10,780 bases of DNA from Deltaproteobacteria bacterium (GCA_016186945.1 JACPKR010000031.1:5784-16563); one strand, 5' to 3'; shown: positions 1 to 8,027, counted from the first letter of the stretch. Program-made: numbers and translations. Notes: a model not told the origin generated them from the sequence alone.

Positions 1-69
1 GCCGCAAACCGCGGGATGACAAAGCCGCAAACCGCGGGATGACAAAGCCGCAAACCGCGGGATGACAAA
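1..69. repeat. Tandem array, three perfect 23-bp units
   Basis: Three identical 23-bp units run from 1-23, 24-46 and 47-69 with no spacer. Each unit contains CCGCGGGATGACA, and the short inverted pair CCGC/GCGG around AAACC can form a small hairpin. The array starts at the first base of the window, so it may continue to the left. The core is the reverse complement of the one in the array at 211-285 and belongs to the same family as the palindrome at 8122-8206. I see no coding role. The family name and genome copy number cannot be judged from this window. Confidence 0.9.
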
Positions 70-210
70 CGGTTTCGCCGATAAGAACTATAAAGAAAAT
101 CTCTGAGACCAAAATGAGGGCCTCTTGGATTCTCTGATATTACCGAACCTTCGTCCGCCACCCTAATGACCATTTTCTGTCATCCGCACCCGACATTTTC
201 CGCCAAGCCA
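70..210. other. Non-coding spacer between two tandem arrays
   Basis: This stretch of about 140 bp shows no plausible ORF, RNA gene or promoter to me. Near 178-190 there is a degenerate partial copy of the repeat core (TGTCATCCGCACC), so the spacer may itself be decayed repeat material. With the arrays on both sides, the whole of 1-311 lies downstream of the TrmH-family gene and has no recognisable gene. Confidence 0.5.
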
Positions 211-285
211 TGTCATCCCGCGGCTTGACCCCCTGTCATCCCGCGGCTTGACCCCCTGTCATCCCGCGGCTTGACCGCGGGACCC
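211..285. repeat. Tandem array of 23-bp units ending in a palindrome
   Basis: Two complete 23-bp units (211-233 and 234-256) begin TGTCATCCCGCGGCTTGACC and end in CCC. A third (257 onward) keeps the first 20 bases and then runs into GCGGGACCCA. That third unit makes a perfect inverted repeat, TCCCGCGG at 261-268 and CCGCGGGA at 274-281 around CTTGA, able to form an 8-bp GC-rich hairpin. The array starts 26 bp past the stop codon of the TrmH-family gene, on the side where its transcript would end. The hairpin could block or protect that 3' end, although no T-run follows it. Confidence 0.9.
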
Positions 286-311
286 AGGCTCTGAAGCACC
301 CCGTTACAACG

Positions 312-1097
312 TCAAACTGTTGTGGAAGCATAGAGGAGGACAGCTCCCGCTGCGGCTACATTTAAAGAATCTGCGTGGCCCCGCATGGGAATGGTGATCT
401 TCGCATCGCTGTTTTTCCTCCAGAACTCACTTAAGCCTCGGTCCTCACTACCCAAGAGGAGGGCCCGTCTCTTGTCGAAAGACACATCCGTAAAAGGCAC
501 TGCGTCTTCACTCAAAAGCGCGGCGTATATTGTCACCTTGTGTCGCCGGCAAAACGCCAGCATCTCTTCCCTTGTACCTGCAACGACTGGCATTGAAAAA
601 CAGCAGCCCAGGCTTGTGCGTATGACATGCGGATGAAAGATATCAGCCTGACAATCCATCGTCAGGATAGCATCAACCCCAGCACCGTCTGCGGACCGTA
701 TCAAGGCACCTACATTTCCAGGCTTTTCGATGCCTTCAAGAAGCAGTAGGAATGGCACTTCGGGGACTTTGACGCGGGAAAGGTTCCTCTCTGCAAAACG
801 AAACACGGCGACTAAGCCCCCTGAATCCTGGCGCATCGCTATTTTAGCAAAGCACGGATGGGAAACTTCGAAGCGCTTCGGGGACGCAGCTTCTAACGCT
901 GCAAGAAGTTTCTCCCCCTCGTCGTCAAGGAGTTCGGAGCAGACGAAAACTTCCAGAAGTTCCCAACGCGCTTCCCAGGCCCTTCTAATTTCTCGCAGAC
1001 CTTCAACCGCAAACTCGGAGAACGCTCTGCGACCCTTTGACTCGCGAAGTCCTGCGACCCTTTTTATGTTCTCGTTTTGTACACTGCTTATTTTCAT
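312..1097 (-). CDS. TrmH/SpoU-family RNA 2'-O-methyltransferase
   Basis: A 261-residue protein with the usual layout of SpoU-fold (SPOUT, trefoil-knot) enzymes that move a methyl group from S-adenosylmethionine to a ribose 2'-OH in rRNA or tRNA. The N-terminal ~100 residues look like the L30e-like substrate-binding domain (ends SGGLVAVF). The catalytic domain carries all three motifs: motif 1 LEGIEKPGNVGALIRSADG (about 120-137, with the family's Asn128 and Arg134), motif 2 LLLGSEDRGLS (213-223) and motif 3 IPMRGHADSLNVAAAGA (236-252). The ATG at 1097 overlaps the upstream gene's stop as ATGA, which indicates translational coupling. The length fits RlmB/TsnR-like members. Which RNA and nucleotide it modifies cannot be read from the sequence, so no symbol is given. 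Confidence 0.92.
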   Translation of the reverse strand: MKISSVQNENIKRVAGLRESKGRRAFSEFAVEGLREIRRAWEARWELLEVFVCSELLDDEGEKLLAALEAASPKRFEVSHPCFAKIAMRQDSGGLVAVFRFAERNLSRVKVPEVPFLLLLEGIEKPGNVGALIRSADGAGVDAILTMDCQADIFHPHVIRTSLGCCFSMPVVAGTREEMLAFCRRHKVTIYAALLSEDAVPFTDVSFDKRRALLLGSEDRGLSEFWRKNSDAKITIPMRGHADSLNVAAAGAVLLYASTTV

Positions 1098-1957
1098 GAG
1101 TCGCTACCCGTCGACAAGTTAAGGCAGTAGGAGCCGCTGGGAAAAAGACGACCGGAGGACTCTTCGAGCGTCAATTCGCCAAATTGCACATGCTTCGTAT
1201 CCCAAATATCTGAGATCAGGTTTTTCAAAACAAGGGGGGTAAAACCAGGCGTGTGACAAGTCAAAAGGACAAATGAGACATCGTCCGCACATAATTTTCT
1301 CAAATCTTTAAGCAAGGGGCTTAAGTCTTCTTCGATTTTCCATACTTCATTTTTCGCTCCCCGACCGAACGTGGGCGGATCAAGGATGATGCCTTGGTAG
1401 CGGGCGCCCCGTCTTAGTTCCTTCGCGACAAACTTCCTCACATCCTCAACAATCCAACGGATGGGCAAATGTGCACAACCTGACACCTGCGCATTTTCAC
1501 TCGCCCACTGCACGCTTTTTTTCGATGCGTCTACGTGAACTACCTCAGCCCCTGCTTCGGCAACAAGAAGGGTAAGCACCCCCGTATAAGCAAAAAGGTT
1601 GAGACATTTGAATGGCTTTTTTGACAATCGGTTTTTCGCAATACAAGAGGCGAGTGTGTTCCACGTTTGGGCGTGTTCTGGAAATATACCAAGGTGCCCA
1701 AAGTCGGTGAGCTGTACCTTCAGTCTGGGTTCCTTCCCCACAACCCATTGGGAAGGCATGAGAGGATTTTTTTTCGTCCAAGTCCCCTTTCCGTCTGAAC
1801 TTCGTTCAAACTCAGCATCAGCCTTGCGCCATTCCGTTGCCGGCAATTTTCTTTGCCAAACAGCCTGCAAAGCTTGTCGTACAAGTCGGTAGGGGCCTAC
1901 TTGCTCTAGTTTTTGTCCATTACCACTGTCCAGGAGTTTATAGTCTGAAGATTTCAT
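1094..1957 (-). CDS. Class I SAM-dependent methyltransferase, RlmI/COG1092-like
   Basis: A 287-residue Rossmann-fold methyltransferase. The SAM-binding motif I is LNLFAYTG (119-126). An acidic residue follows strand 2 (VDAS, Asp143), and the catalytic-loop motif is LDPPTF (192-197). The FAYTG and DPP motifs resemble the RlmI/RlmK group that makes 5-methylcytosine or other base methylations in 23S rRNA. RlmI's N-terminal PUA domain is absent; instead there is a short N-terminal region (LLDSGNGQKLEQVGPYRLVR). It is the first gene of a two-gene minus-strand operon with the TrmH-family gene, overlapping it by 4 bp. The ATG at 1957 is fixed by an in-frame TAG five codons upstream. No Shine-Dalgarno sequence is visible, which is odd; a leader ORF ending on this ATG (see findings) could explain it. 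A role in rRNA modification is inferred from family and operon partner. Confidence 0.88.
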   Translation of the reverse strand: MKSSDYKLLDSGNGQKLEQVGPYRLVRQALQAVWQRKLPATEWRKADAEFERSSDGKGTWTKKNPLMPSQWVVGKEPRLKVQLTDFGHLGIFPEHAQTWNTLASCIAKNRLSKKPFKCLNLFAYTGVLTLLVAEAGAEVVHVDASKKSVQWASENAQVSGCAHLPIRWIVEDVRKFVAKELRRGARYQGIILDPPTFGRGAKNEVWKIEEDLSPLLKDLRKLCADDVSFVLLTCHTPGFTPLVLKNLISDIWDTKHVQFGELTLEESSGRLFPSGSYCLNLSTGSDS

Positions 1958-1993
1958 GCGGAAGGTGTACTACAGACATTGGCCCGGAGAAAT

Positions 1994-2021
1994 AAAAAAG
2001 GAGTTGGGAGGGTGCAACTCC
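1994..2021 (-). terminator. Intrinsic terminator, possibly an attenuator, before the methyltransferase operon
   Basis: On the minus strand GGAGTTG (2021-2015) and CAACTCC (2006-2000) form a 7-bp stem with an 8-base loop, followed at once by TTTTTT (1999-1994). It points toward the methyltransferase start at 1957, only about 40 bases further on. No gene that it could close is visible upstream on that strand, so it suggests either attenuation of the operon or the end of a short RNA. A competing 9-bp helix is possible: GGAGGGTGC (2069-2061) with GCACCCTCC (2015-2007), which would take up the terminator loop. Confidence 0.55.
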
Positions 2022-2108
2022 CAAAACCCGCTACAACTATCAGCCTTCCCAAACTTCTTCGCACCCTCCACTTCCAGAGCAACTGCAACGACATTTCCTA
2101 CATAAATA

Positions 2109-2137
2109 GAGGTAGTCTAAATAATATATTTTGTCAA
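2109..2137 (-). promoter_or_regulatory. Possible promoter for the methyltransferase leader
   Basis: A perfect consensus -35 box, TTGACA, lies on the minus strand at 2137-2132. At 17-base spacing the -10 position reads TACCTC (2114-2109), a poor match, so this is only a candidate. A transcript from here would pass through the terminator at 1994-2021 before reaching the methyltransferase gene. The A+T-rich surroundings fit a promoter region between two divergent genes. Confidence 0.3.
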
Positions 2138-2163
2138 AGATTTTAGCGTGTTACTCCCCAAAG

Positions 2164-2214
2164 GGATTTCTTGGAGGAACCAGCTGCGCAGTTTCCTCCA
2201 AACCACCTCCTTGC
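2164..2214. repeat. 51-bp dispersed hairpin repeat, copy 1
   Basis: This stretch is the reverse complement of 10568-10618 with 49 of 51 positions identical by hand alignment. Each copy is internally palindromic: here TTGGAGGAA (2171-2179) pairs with TTCCTCCAA (2193-2201) around a loop holding the self-complementary CTGCGCAG. The copy lies just ahead of the transporter gene, with its right edge touching the likely -10 box. It was probably mobile or amplified at some time, but there is no transposase or clear target duplication. It translates as part of an open reading frame continuous with the transporter, which I regard as accidental. Confidence 0.85.
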
Positions 2215-2246
2215 TATACTTAAAACCAACGAAAATTGAGGTGGAT
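2215..2246 (+). promoter_or_regulatory. Likely -10 box and ribosome-binding site of the OPT gene
   Basis: TATACT at 2215-2220 matches a -10 box. The -35 region falls inside the 51-bp repeat and is poor (around TTTCCT, 2192-2197), so the promoter call is tentative. GAGGTGG at 2238-2244 is a good Shine-Dalgarno sequence a few bases before ATG 2247. This site decides the start codon over the longer frame that opens at 2148. A transcript starting near 2227 would have a leader of about 20 bases. Confidence 0.5.
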
Positions 2247-4094
2247 ATGGAGCAAAGGAAGGAATTTACAGTCCTCGCTGTGGTTTTAGGTGCGGTGCTA
2301 GGCATCATCATGACGGCCGCAAATGTTTATCTAGGTCTCTACGCCGGGATGACCGTCTCGGCTTCAATCCCCGCTGCTGTTGTAGCGGCCGGCATCTTAC
2401 ATGGTTTGCTAAAGCAGAAGGGGGTCTTGCAGGCCAACATTGTTCAGACGATGGCTTCCGCAGGAGAGTCTTTAGCGGCAGGTATTATTTTTACAGTCCC
2501 TGCTCTTGTTATTGTAGGAGCTTGGACCGATTTCGCTTTCTGGCCGACGACCTTCATCGCGATAGCAGGTGGCTTGCTTGGTGTGATTTTCATGATTCCC
2601 TTGCGCAAGGCTCTCATAGTGGAAAACAAGGAGCTGAGCTATCCGGAAGGAGTTGCCTGTGCCGTTGTGCTGAAATCGAGCGAAGGTGGCAACTCAGCGG
2701 GTCTATCGACCATCCTCAAAGGGTTAACGCTAGGGGCCGTTGTAAAATTCTTGGTAACGGGACTTCACTGGTTAGTGGGTTCTGTGGAAGCAGCCTTTGT
2801 TGCTTCCAACCGTGTGTTTTTCGTCGGCCTTGACGTTTCCCCAGCACTCCTTGCGGTGGGGTATATTGTCAAGCTTCGCATCGCAACAACGATCTTTCTG
2901 GGAGGTGTAGTAGGTTGGTTGATTGCTATTCCTCTCATGGCGTTATCCGATGAACTGGCAGCCATGCCTGCCCTTGACGCAGCCTGGACGCTATGGTCAA
3001 CAAAAATTCGCTATCTCGGTGTGGGCGCAATGTTGGTGGGGGGGATTGCCTCTATCGTTTCCGTAAGAAAAGGTCTCGCAGGTGGTCTGCAAAATCTCGG
3101 AACTTCTTACAGGAACCGAAATCGTGCAGCCGCGATCCCCTTTACCGAGACTGACATCAGCCTTCTCTCTATGGGGATCATCCTTACCGTGTGTTTTGCG
3201 ATCATGTTTGGACTTTATGTTTACCTAATAGACCACTGGGGCTTGTCTCTCTTAACAACGCTAGTCATGATTGCCTTGGCGTTTCCCTTTGTTGCTGTCT
3301 CAAGTTATATCGTTGGTCTTGTGGGTTCTTCGAACAACCCTGTGTCGGGCATTACCATTGCTGCTCTACTTGTGACGGCAGCATTATTCTTAGCCCTTGG
3401 TTATAAAGGGGACACAGCGATCATGATTACCCTTGGTGTCGCAGCAATCGTTTGCTGTTCTGCTGCTACTGCTGCGGACCTTTCCCAAGATCTAAAGACA
3501 GGGGCTTTAGTGGGAGCAAGTCCTCGATACCAGCAAATGGCACAGAGCATTGGGGTCATCATCCCCGCTTTTGTGATAGCGCCAGTCTTAACTCTTCTCC
3601 ACTCTGCTTATGGGATTGGACAGGGCCTGAAAGCTCCCCAGGCGACACTTTTCGCCAGTCTTGCCCACGGATTGTTTGTCAGCAATAGCCTTCCGTACAA
3701 CATGATCGGCATGGGTGCTATCCTGGCAGGGGTAGTTTTAGTTGTGGACGCTTTTTTGAAACGGAGGGGAAGCTCACTTCGTCTCCATGTCATGCCCCTT
3801 GCGATTGGAATTTACCTCCCTTTTTCGCTCACGACTCCCATTTTCCTCGGGGGCCTCCTCCACCATCTTGTTTCTAAACGTCAGAAGGAAAGTGCAGAGA
3901 CAGATCGGGGCGTACTCATGGCTTCCGGGCTTATTGCAGGAGAGGCGATCATGGGCGTCATCCTTGCGTGCTTTATCGCAGGCGGCGTGAACCTTGCCCT
4001 TCCTCTTTGGGACCATGGTACAGCTGAACTTATTTCTCTTGGTGTCGTTTCATTGACACTCGTCTATCTGTACCGACTCGCAAGAAGAAGGTGA
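2247..4094 (+). CDS. OPT-family oligopeptide transporter
   Basis: A 615-residue very hydrophobic membrane protein of the OPT family (PF03169 type), carriers that move oligopeptides or metal-chelate complexes across the inner membrane, by known members coupled to protons. Visible hallmarks are the N-terminal segment with NVYLGLYAGMTVSASIPAAV (26-45), the conserved ELSYPEGVACAVVLKSSEGG region (about 129-148), GSSNNPVSGITI (about 360-371) and the late IGIYLPFSLTTPIFLGGL region. Many hydrophobic stretches fill the length, consistent with a dozen or more membrane helices, and the end is basic (YRLARRR). The length suits bacterial members. The frame is open from an ATG at 2148, but those 33 extra residues are encoded largely by a dispersed repeat and do not look like family sequence, and the Shine-Dalgarno sequence points to 2247. 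The gene stands alone and converges on dnaJ with 19 bp between stop codons. Substrate cannot be told. Confidence 0.93.
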   Translation: MEQRKEFTVLAVVLGAVLGIIMTAANVYLGLYAGMTVSASIPAAVVAAGILHGLLKQKGVLQANIVQTMASAGESLAAGIIFTVPALVIVGAWTDFAFWPTTFIAIAGGLLGVIFMIPLRKALIVENKELSYPEGVACAVVLKSSEGGNSAGLSTILKGLTLGAVVKFLVTGLHWLVGSVEAAFVASNRVFFVGLDVSPALLAVGYIVKLRIATTIFLGGVVGWLIAIPLMALSDELAAMPALDAAWTLWSTKIRYLGVGAMLVGGIASIVSVRKGLAGGLQNLGTSYRNRNRAAAIPFTETDISLLSMGIILTVCFAIMFGLYVYLIDHWGLSLLTTLVMIALAFPFVAVSSYIVGLVGSSNNPVSGITIAALLVTAALFLALGYKGDTAIMITLGVAAIVCCSAATAADLSQDLKTGALVGASPRYQQMAQSIGVIIPAFVIAPVLTLLHSAYGIGQGLKAPQATLFASLAHGLFVSNSLPYNMIGMGAILAGVVLVVDAFLKRRGSSLRLHVMPLAIGIYLPFSLTTPIFLGGLLHHLVSKRQKESAETDRGVLMASGLIAGEAIMGVILACFIAGGVNLALPLWDHGTAELISLGVVSLTLVYLYRLARRR

Positions 4095-4113
4095 TGACAG
4101 TGGGGCAAAATTT

Positions 4114-5364
4114 TCAAAAAAGCATTTGTGGAGAGGACCTTTTTTGAAAAAAAGTTCCCCCCCACGCCTCCCCCCAAAAAACTTTAGATATTGAAGTTTT
4201 TGAAAAGGGGTATGGGGAAATAACTTTTTTCAAAAAGTTTGTCCCCAAATTGATTATCTTGAACATTATAGTGCGAAACATTTTCTGAAAAAATCCTCCG
4301 TCTCTCTTCGATTCACCGGAGAGTTCGGCAAATTTTTCCAGCAAAGCTTTCTGTTCCTTAGTCAACTTGGTGGGAATCTGCACCCGCAGTTCGACGATGA
4401 AATCCCCTCGGCCCACCCCCCGAATATGGGGGATCCCCTCGCCTGCACGCACTATGCGATGTCCAGGTTGCGAACCGGAGGGAATCTTGATGGTCCGTTC
4501 TCCTTCCAAAGTGGGGATCTGAATTTCGCATCCCAGGGAAGCCTGTGACATACTGATCTCTTGCACCAGGAGGACGTTAAAGCCATCCCGTATGAACGTT
4601 GCACTTTCCTTCACATTGAGAACCACATAGAGATCCCCAGCGGGCCCTCCCTGACTTCCAGCCTCCCCTTCTCCAGAGACTCGCAATCGTAGGCCCGTGT
4701 CCACTCCTGCGGGAACTTTGACAGTGAGCTTACGTTTTTCTGACGCAACTCCTCGTCCCCGACATTTCTTACAGGGGTCAGTGATCACAGTCCCCTGACC
4801 TTGGCAGGACGGGCAAGTGGTCGATACGCTGAAAAATCCTTGACTCCGCCTGACCTGTCCCATCCCTCCACAGGTCGTGCATGTCTCCGGTTTGGAACCG
4901 GGACGAGCACCAGCTCCGTCACAAGTTCCACACTGCACCTGTCGGTTAAAAGAGATTTCCTTCTCAGTCCCGAATACAGCTTCTTCGAATTCAAGCCCTA
5001 GCTCATACTGAAGGTCTGCTCCGCGCCGGGCACGGGTGCGCGAACGTCCTCCTCCACTAAAACCAAAAAAGTCCTCGAAGATACTGCCAAAGGTAGAGAA
5101 AATATCCTCCACATCCCTTGGACCGTGATAACCACGACCGGAAAGTCCTTCGTGCCCAAAGCGATCGTAGATGTCTCGTTTCCTTTCATCGCTTAGCACT
5201 TCGTAAGCTTCGCTTACAGCTTTGAATTTAGCCTCCGCCTCTGGATTGCCTGGGTTACGATCCGGGTGGTACTTCATGGCAGCCTTCCTGTAGGCCGACT
5301 TGATCTCGTCCGGAGTCGCTTCTCGATTCACATGAAGAAGTTTATAGTAGTCCTGTTTATCCAT
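4114..5364 (-). CDS. dnaJ: Molecular chaperone DnaJ (type I) with repeat-encoded tail
   Basis: A 416-residue Hsp40 co-chaperone that hands unfolded proteins to DnaK and stimulates its ATPase. The J domain spans about 4-70 with the HPD triad at 33-35. A Gly/Phe region follows (about 73-113, including [16 protein letters not shown]). Four CxxCxGxG zinc repeats start at Cys145, Cys162, Cys184 and Cys198. The C-terminal substrate and dimer domains extend to about 350. The start is ATG 5364, preceded by AAAGG, and lies 2 bp after the stop of uvrA, so the two are probably one operon. Residues from about 365 to 416 lie within a dispersed repeat and do not resemble DnaJ; without them the protein would be about 364 residues, the normal size. 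No dnaK or grpE is nearby. Confidence 0.96.
   Translation of the reverse strand: MDKQDYYKLLHVNREATPDEIKSAYRKAAMKYHPDRNPGNPEAEAKFKAVSEAYEVLSDERKRDIYDRFGHEGLSGRGYHGPRDVEDIFSTFGSIFEDFFGFSGGGRSRTRARRGADLQYELGLEFEEAVFGTEKEISFNRQVQCGTCDGAGARPGSKPETCTTCGGMGQVRRSQGFFSVSTTCPSCQGQGTVITDPCKKCRGRGVASEKRKLTVKVPAGVDTGLRLRVSGEGEAGSQGGPAGDLYVVLNVKESATFIRDGFNVLLVQEISMSQASLGCEIQIPTLEGERTIKIPSGSQPGHRIVRAGEGIPHIRGVGRGDFIVELRVQIPTKLTKEQKALLEKFAELSGESKRDGGFFQKMFRTIMFKIINLGTNFLKKVISPYPFSKTSISKVFWGEAWGGTFFQKRSSPQMLF
4124..4271. repeat. Dispersed repeat element, copy 1, overlapping the end of dnaJ
   Basis: The two ends of this element recur at 8081-8251 in the same orientation. The left part, 4124-4165, matches 8081-8122 at 41 of 42 positions, and the right part, 4233-4271, matches 8213-8251 at 36 of 39 (hand alignment). 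The middle (4166-4232, 67 bp) differs from the other copy. Motifs of the type GGGGA..AACTTTTT recur in both orientations inside, for example around 4214-4246, so the element can fold. Its T- and A-runs could end transcription for dnaJ and the convergent transporter. It overlaps codons 365 to the stop of dnaJ. Confidence 0.85.
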
Positions 5365-5366
5365 GT

Positions 5367-8027
5367 TTATCCTTTTGTTTTCCGAAGGAATGGTGCGGTC
5401 TTCGACAGCTCGATGTCGTGCAGTCCTTCAGGCGGTCCCTGATAGACGAGCCGCCCCCCGGCATCTGCTGCACCGGGTCCTAATTCTATCAGCCACTCAG
5501 CATTTCGAATCATATCCAAGTGGTGTTCAATAACAAGCACGGTGTGGCCCCTCTGCGTTAAAAACGCAAGATGATTCCAGAGAGTCCGAACATCTGCATC
5601 AGCAAGCCCCGTCGTAGGCTCATCGAAAATCAGGAACTTTGTCTTGCTTTCCTTCTCCTCGACTTCCTTTAACAAACTGAGAAGCTTCAGACGTTGTGCT
5701 TCTCCCCCTGAGAAGGAACTTGTTGCCTGCCCCAGGGTCAAATAACCCAGACCCAAGTCAAGCACTGCCTGCATTGCTGTCCGAATCTCCGCATGATCGA
5801 AAAAAACTTCAAGTGCTTGCGCTACTGTTAAGCCTAAAACGTCGAGCAAGTTCCTACCTCGATACCTGACAGACAAAAGCTCGGCACTGAAGCGGCGACC
5901 CTCGCACTGAGGACAGCCAACAGTCACCTCCCCCAGGAACGAGAGGTCTTCGGTAACGGTTCCCAAACCCTTGCACACTTCACATCGCCCACCCTGAATA
6001 TTGAAACTGAATGAGCCAGGACCGAGCTTGAGTTCCTTCGCCCTTTCCTGTTTCGCGAACAATTTGCGAATCGGTTCAAACACTCCAAGATAGGTGGCAA
6101 TATTCGATCGGCTGCTCCTTCCAAGACCCTTCTGATCAATAAGGGCCATCTTGTATTGGTCCTTGAACATCGGGTAGAGAGTATGCTGGACCAGACTTGT
6201 TTTTCCGCTTCCACTGACGCCACATACAACTGTAAGCGCGCCAAGGGGGATTTCGATGTCGATGTTTTGAAGGTTATGAGTTTTCGCACCTGTCAGTCTC
6301 AGAAACTTGAGAAACTCCTTGGCTTGTCTTTCTGGGTAGGGGTCCACCTCCTGCCCACCTTCCCCTACGATGTGCCCCCCAAGGTGCCCAGCACCGGGGC
6401 CAAGTGCGATAAGCTTATCGGCTCCGTCGATCACGACGCGGTCATGTTCTACCACAACTACCGTATTGCCCTGGTCGCGCAATTCGTGGATCGTCTCAAG
6501 AAGGTTCCTGCTGTCGTGCGCATGAAGACCTGATGTCGGTTCATCCAGGCAGTAAAGTGTGTCGGTAAGAGAGCTTCCTATACAACTTGCCATATGAATA
6601 CGCTGCCATTCACCACCAGACAGAGAATGGGTCACCCGATCCAGGCTGAGGTAAGCAACTCCGATTTTCATAAGGTAGTGAAGACGGCTGCGGATTTCGT
6701 CAATTGTTTCTTCCAATCCAGGAGGAGAAATGTTTCCGTCCCTGGATAGCAGTACTTCTGATCTCAACCAGGAGTCGAAATCGCTAACCGTCTGCCTATG
6801 CACTTCAGCCAGGTTTTTCCCACCTACCTTGTAGGCCAAACTTTCCCGACAGAAACGTTTTCCCTCACATACTGTGCAGGTTTCGTAACGGTGAAAGCGC
6901 GCGGCGTGAATGCGATAATGTGCTTTGTATTTCTTGCTATTTAACCACTCGAAGTAGGCGTTCATGCCCCCGAACTTGCCATCCCCTTCCTTTAACCAGC
7001 TCCATTCCTGGGAAGTAAATTTGGCAAAGGGCTTTCTAATATCTATTTTCTTCTTCCTGGCACTATCCCGAATGTCATCATAATACCCGACATGCCGCCC
7101 AAAATTCAAAGGGGCGATCCCCTGATTGGCAATCGAAAGTCGCAAGTCAGGGAAAACTTTATCCCAGTCCAATTCAGAAATGCGACCGTACCCTTGGCAC
7201 GTGTCACAGGCCCCTAGGGGATGATTAAATGAGAACAAAGCCATCGACGGAGGTAGGTATGCGATTCCGCATTTCAAACACTCCAAAGTCGACGAAAACG
7301 CAAGCATCCTTTTTCCCGCAAGAACTTTACAAAAGCCCTTGCCTACCTTCAAAGCGAGAGAGACAGACTCCGTGAGCCGTCCCTTTTCCTCCGAGGCAAG
7401 ACTCAACCTGTCCACAATCACTTGCAGATTGTGGATTTCTGAAGCCTTAGCGTGTTCCAGAGAACTGAGCTGTCCGTTCTCCCATACGCGCGCAAAACCT
7501 TGCTCCTGCAACTGAGTTTTAAGAGCAGTCCCTTTTAACCCCTTCCAAACATGTAACGGTGCCGTGACGAAAATTTCCTCTCCTTGCAGTGTTTCTATCG
7601 TTTTTTCAACGATGGACCGTGGCGTGTCTTTTTCCACTGCTTCCCCGCAGGAGTAACAGAACACCTTCGACAGATGTGTAAAAAGAGTCTGAACGAGGTG
7701 GTTCAATTCGGTGAGAGAACCCACTGTCGACCGCTGGTTAGTGCGAGGGCGGCTCTGCTTCAAGGCAATGGCGGGAGGAAGGTTGGAAACCCCCTCCACC
7801 TCCGGCTTGGGCAACGCTTTCAAATACTGACGGGCATAGCTGGACAGCGAATCCACAAATCGACGGTAGGACTCCGCATAGAGAGTATCGAAAACCAGAG
7901 AACTTTTTCCCGACCCAGACACACCTGTGACGACAGTCAACTTGTTCAAGGGAAAGCGGACATCGATTCCTTTCAGATTATGGGTGCGAACGTTCTCTAA
8001 TATTATGTCGTTGTGCTTTTCCAACAC
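5367..8027 (-). CDS. uvrA: UvrA, excinuclease ABC subunit A
   Basis: An 886-residue damage-recognition ATPase of nucleotide excision repair, with two ABC modules. N-terminal half: Walker [10 protein letters not shown] (35-43), a UvrB-binding-like domain (about 150-238), zinc ligands CLKC (250-253) and CDTC (274-277), signature LSGGEWQR (469-476), Walker [12 protein letters not shown] (491-501). C-terminal half: Walker [10 protein letters not shown] (603-611), zinc ligands CEVC (682-685) and CPQC (705-708), signature FSGGEAQR (772-779), Walker [12 protein letters not shown] (798-808), IEH (833-835). It is about 50 residues shorter than E. coli UvrA, mainly after the second Walker A. I chose GTG 8027: GAGGG lies 5 bases upstream, a TATAAT lies just before that, and family similarity begins soon after. 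An in-frame ATG at 8153 adds 42 residues encoded partly by repeat DNA. The gene is followed by dnaJ after 2 bp. A UvrA-like paralogue is possible. Confidence 0.92.
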   Translation of the reverse strand: MLEKHNDIILENVRTHNLKGIDVRFPLNKLTVVTGVSGSGKSSLVFDTLYAESYRRFVDSLSSYARQYLKALPKPEVEGVSNLPPAIALKQSRPRTNQRSTVGSLTELNHLVQTLFTHLSKVFCYSCGEAVEKDTPRSIVEKTIETLQGEEIFVTAPLHVWKGLKGTALKTQLQEQGFARVWENGQLSSLEHAKASEIHNLQVIVDRLSLASEEKGRLTESVSLALKVGKGFCKVLAGKRMLAFSSTLECLKCGIAYLPPSMALFSFNHPLGACDTCQGYGRISELDWDKVFPDLRLSIANQGIAPLNFGRHVGYYDDIRDSARKKKIDIRKPFAKFTSQEWSWLKEGDGKFGGMNAYFEWLNSKKYKAHYRIHAARFHRYETCTVCEGKRFCRESLAYKVGGKNLAEVHRQTVSDFDSWLRSEVLLSRDGNISPPGLEETIDEIRSRLHYLMKIGVAYLSLDRVTHSLSGGEWQRIHMASCIGSSLTDTLYCLDEPTSGLHAHDSRNLLETIHELRDQGNTVVVVEHDRVVIDGADKLIALGPGAGHLGGHIVGEGGQEVDPYPERQAKEFLKFLRLTGAKTHNLQNIDIEIPLGALTVVCGVSGSGKTSLVQHTLYPMFKDQYKMALIDQKGLGRSSRSNIATYLGVFEPIRKLFAKQERAKELKLGPGSFSFNIQGGRCEVCKGLGTVTEDLSFLGEVTVGCPQCEGRRFSAELLSVRYRGRNLLDVLGLTVAQALEVFFDHAEIRTAMQAVLDLGLGYLTLGQATSSFSGGEAQRLKLLSLLKEVEEKESKTKFLIFDEPTTGLADADVRTLWNHLAFLTQRGHTVLVIEHHLDMIRNAEWLIELGPGAADAGGRLVYQGPPEGLHDIELSKTAPFLRKTKG

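Noticed and set aside
1-285. CRISPR array
   Set aside because: The 23-bp units follow one another directly with no variable spacers, there are only three per array, and no cas genes are present.
385-636. Plus-strand ORF of 83 residues, and similar frames opposite the other genes
   Set aside because: These overlap strong genes in other frames, have no family motifs and low-complexity composition, and are expected by chance opposite coding DNA.
2022-2100. tRNA, SRP RNA or riboswitch in the divergent intergenic region
   Set aside because: I found no cloverleaf, no GGAAG-type SRP loop and no known riboswitch core. Only the hairpins reported above are supported.
2148-2246. Transporter start at ATG 2148
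   Set aside because: The extra 33 residues come mostly from the 51-bp repeat and do not look like OPT sequence, while a good ribosome-binding site precedes ATG 2247.
6156-6533. Plus-strand ORF of 125 residues within uvrA
   Set aside because: It lies wholly opposite the conserved second half of uvrA and shows no recognisable domain or ribosome-binding site.
7584-8000. Plus-strand ORF of 138 residues
   Set aside because: It is antisense to the N-terminal ATPase and UvrB-binding part of uvrA. The conserved reading is the minus strand.
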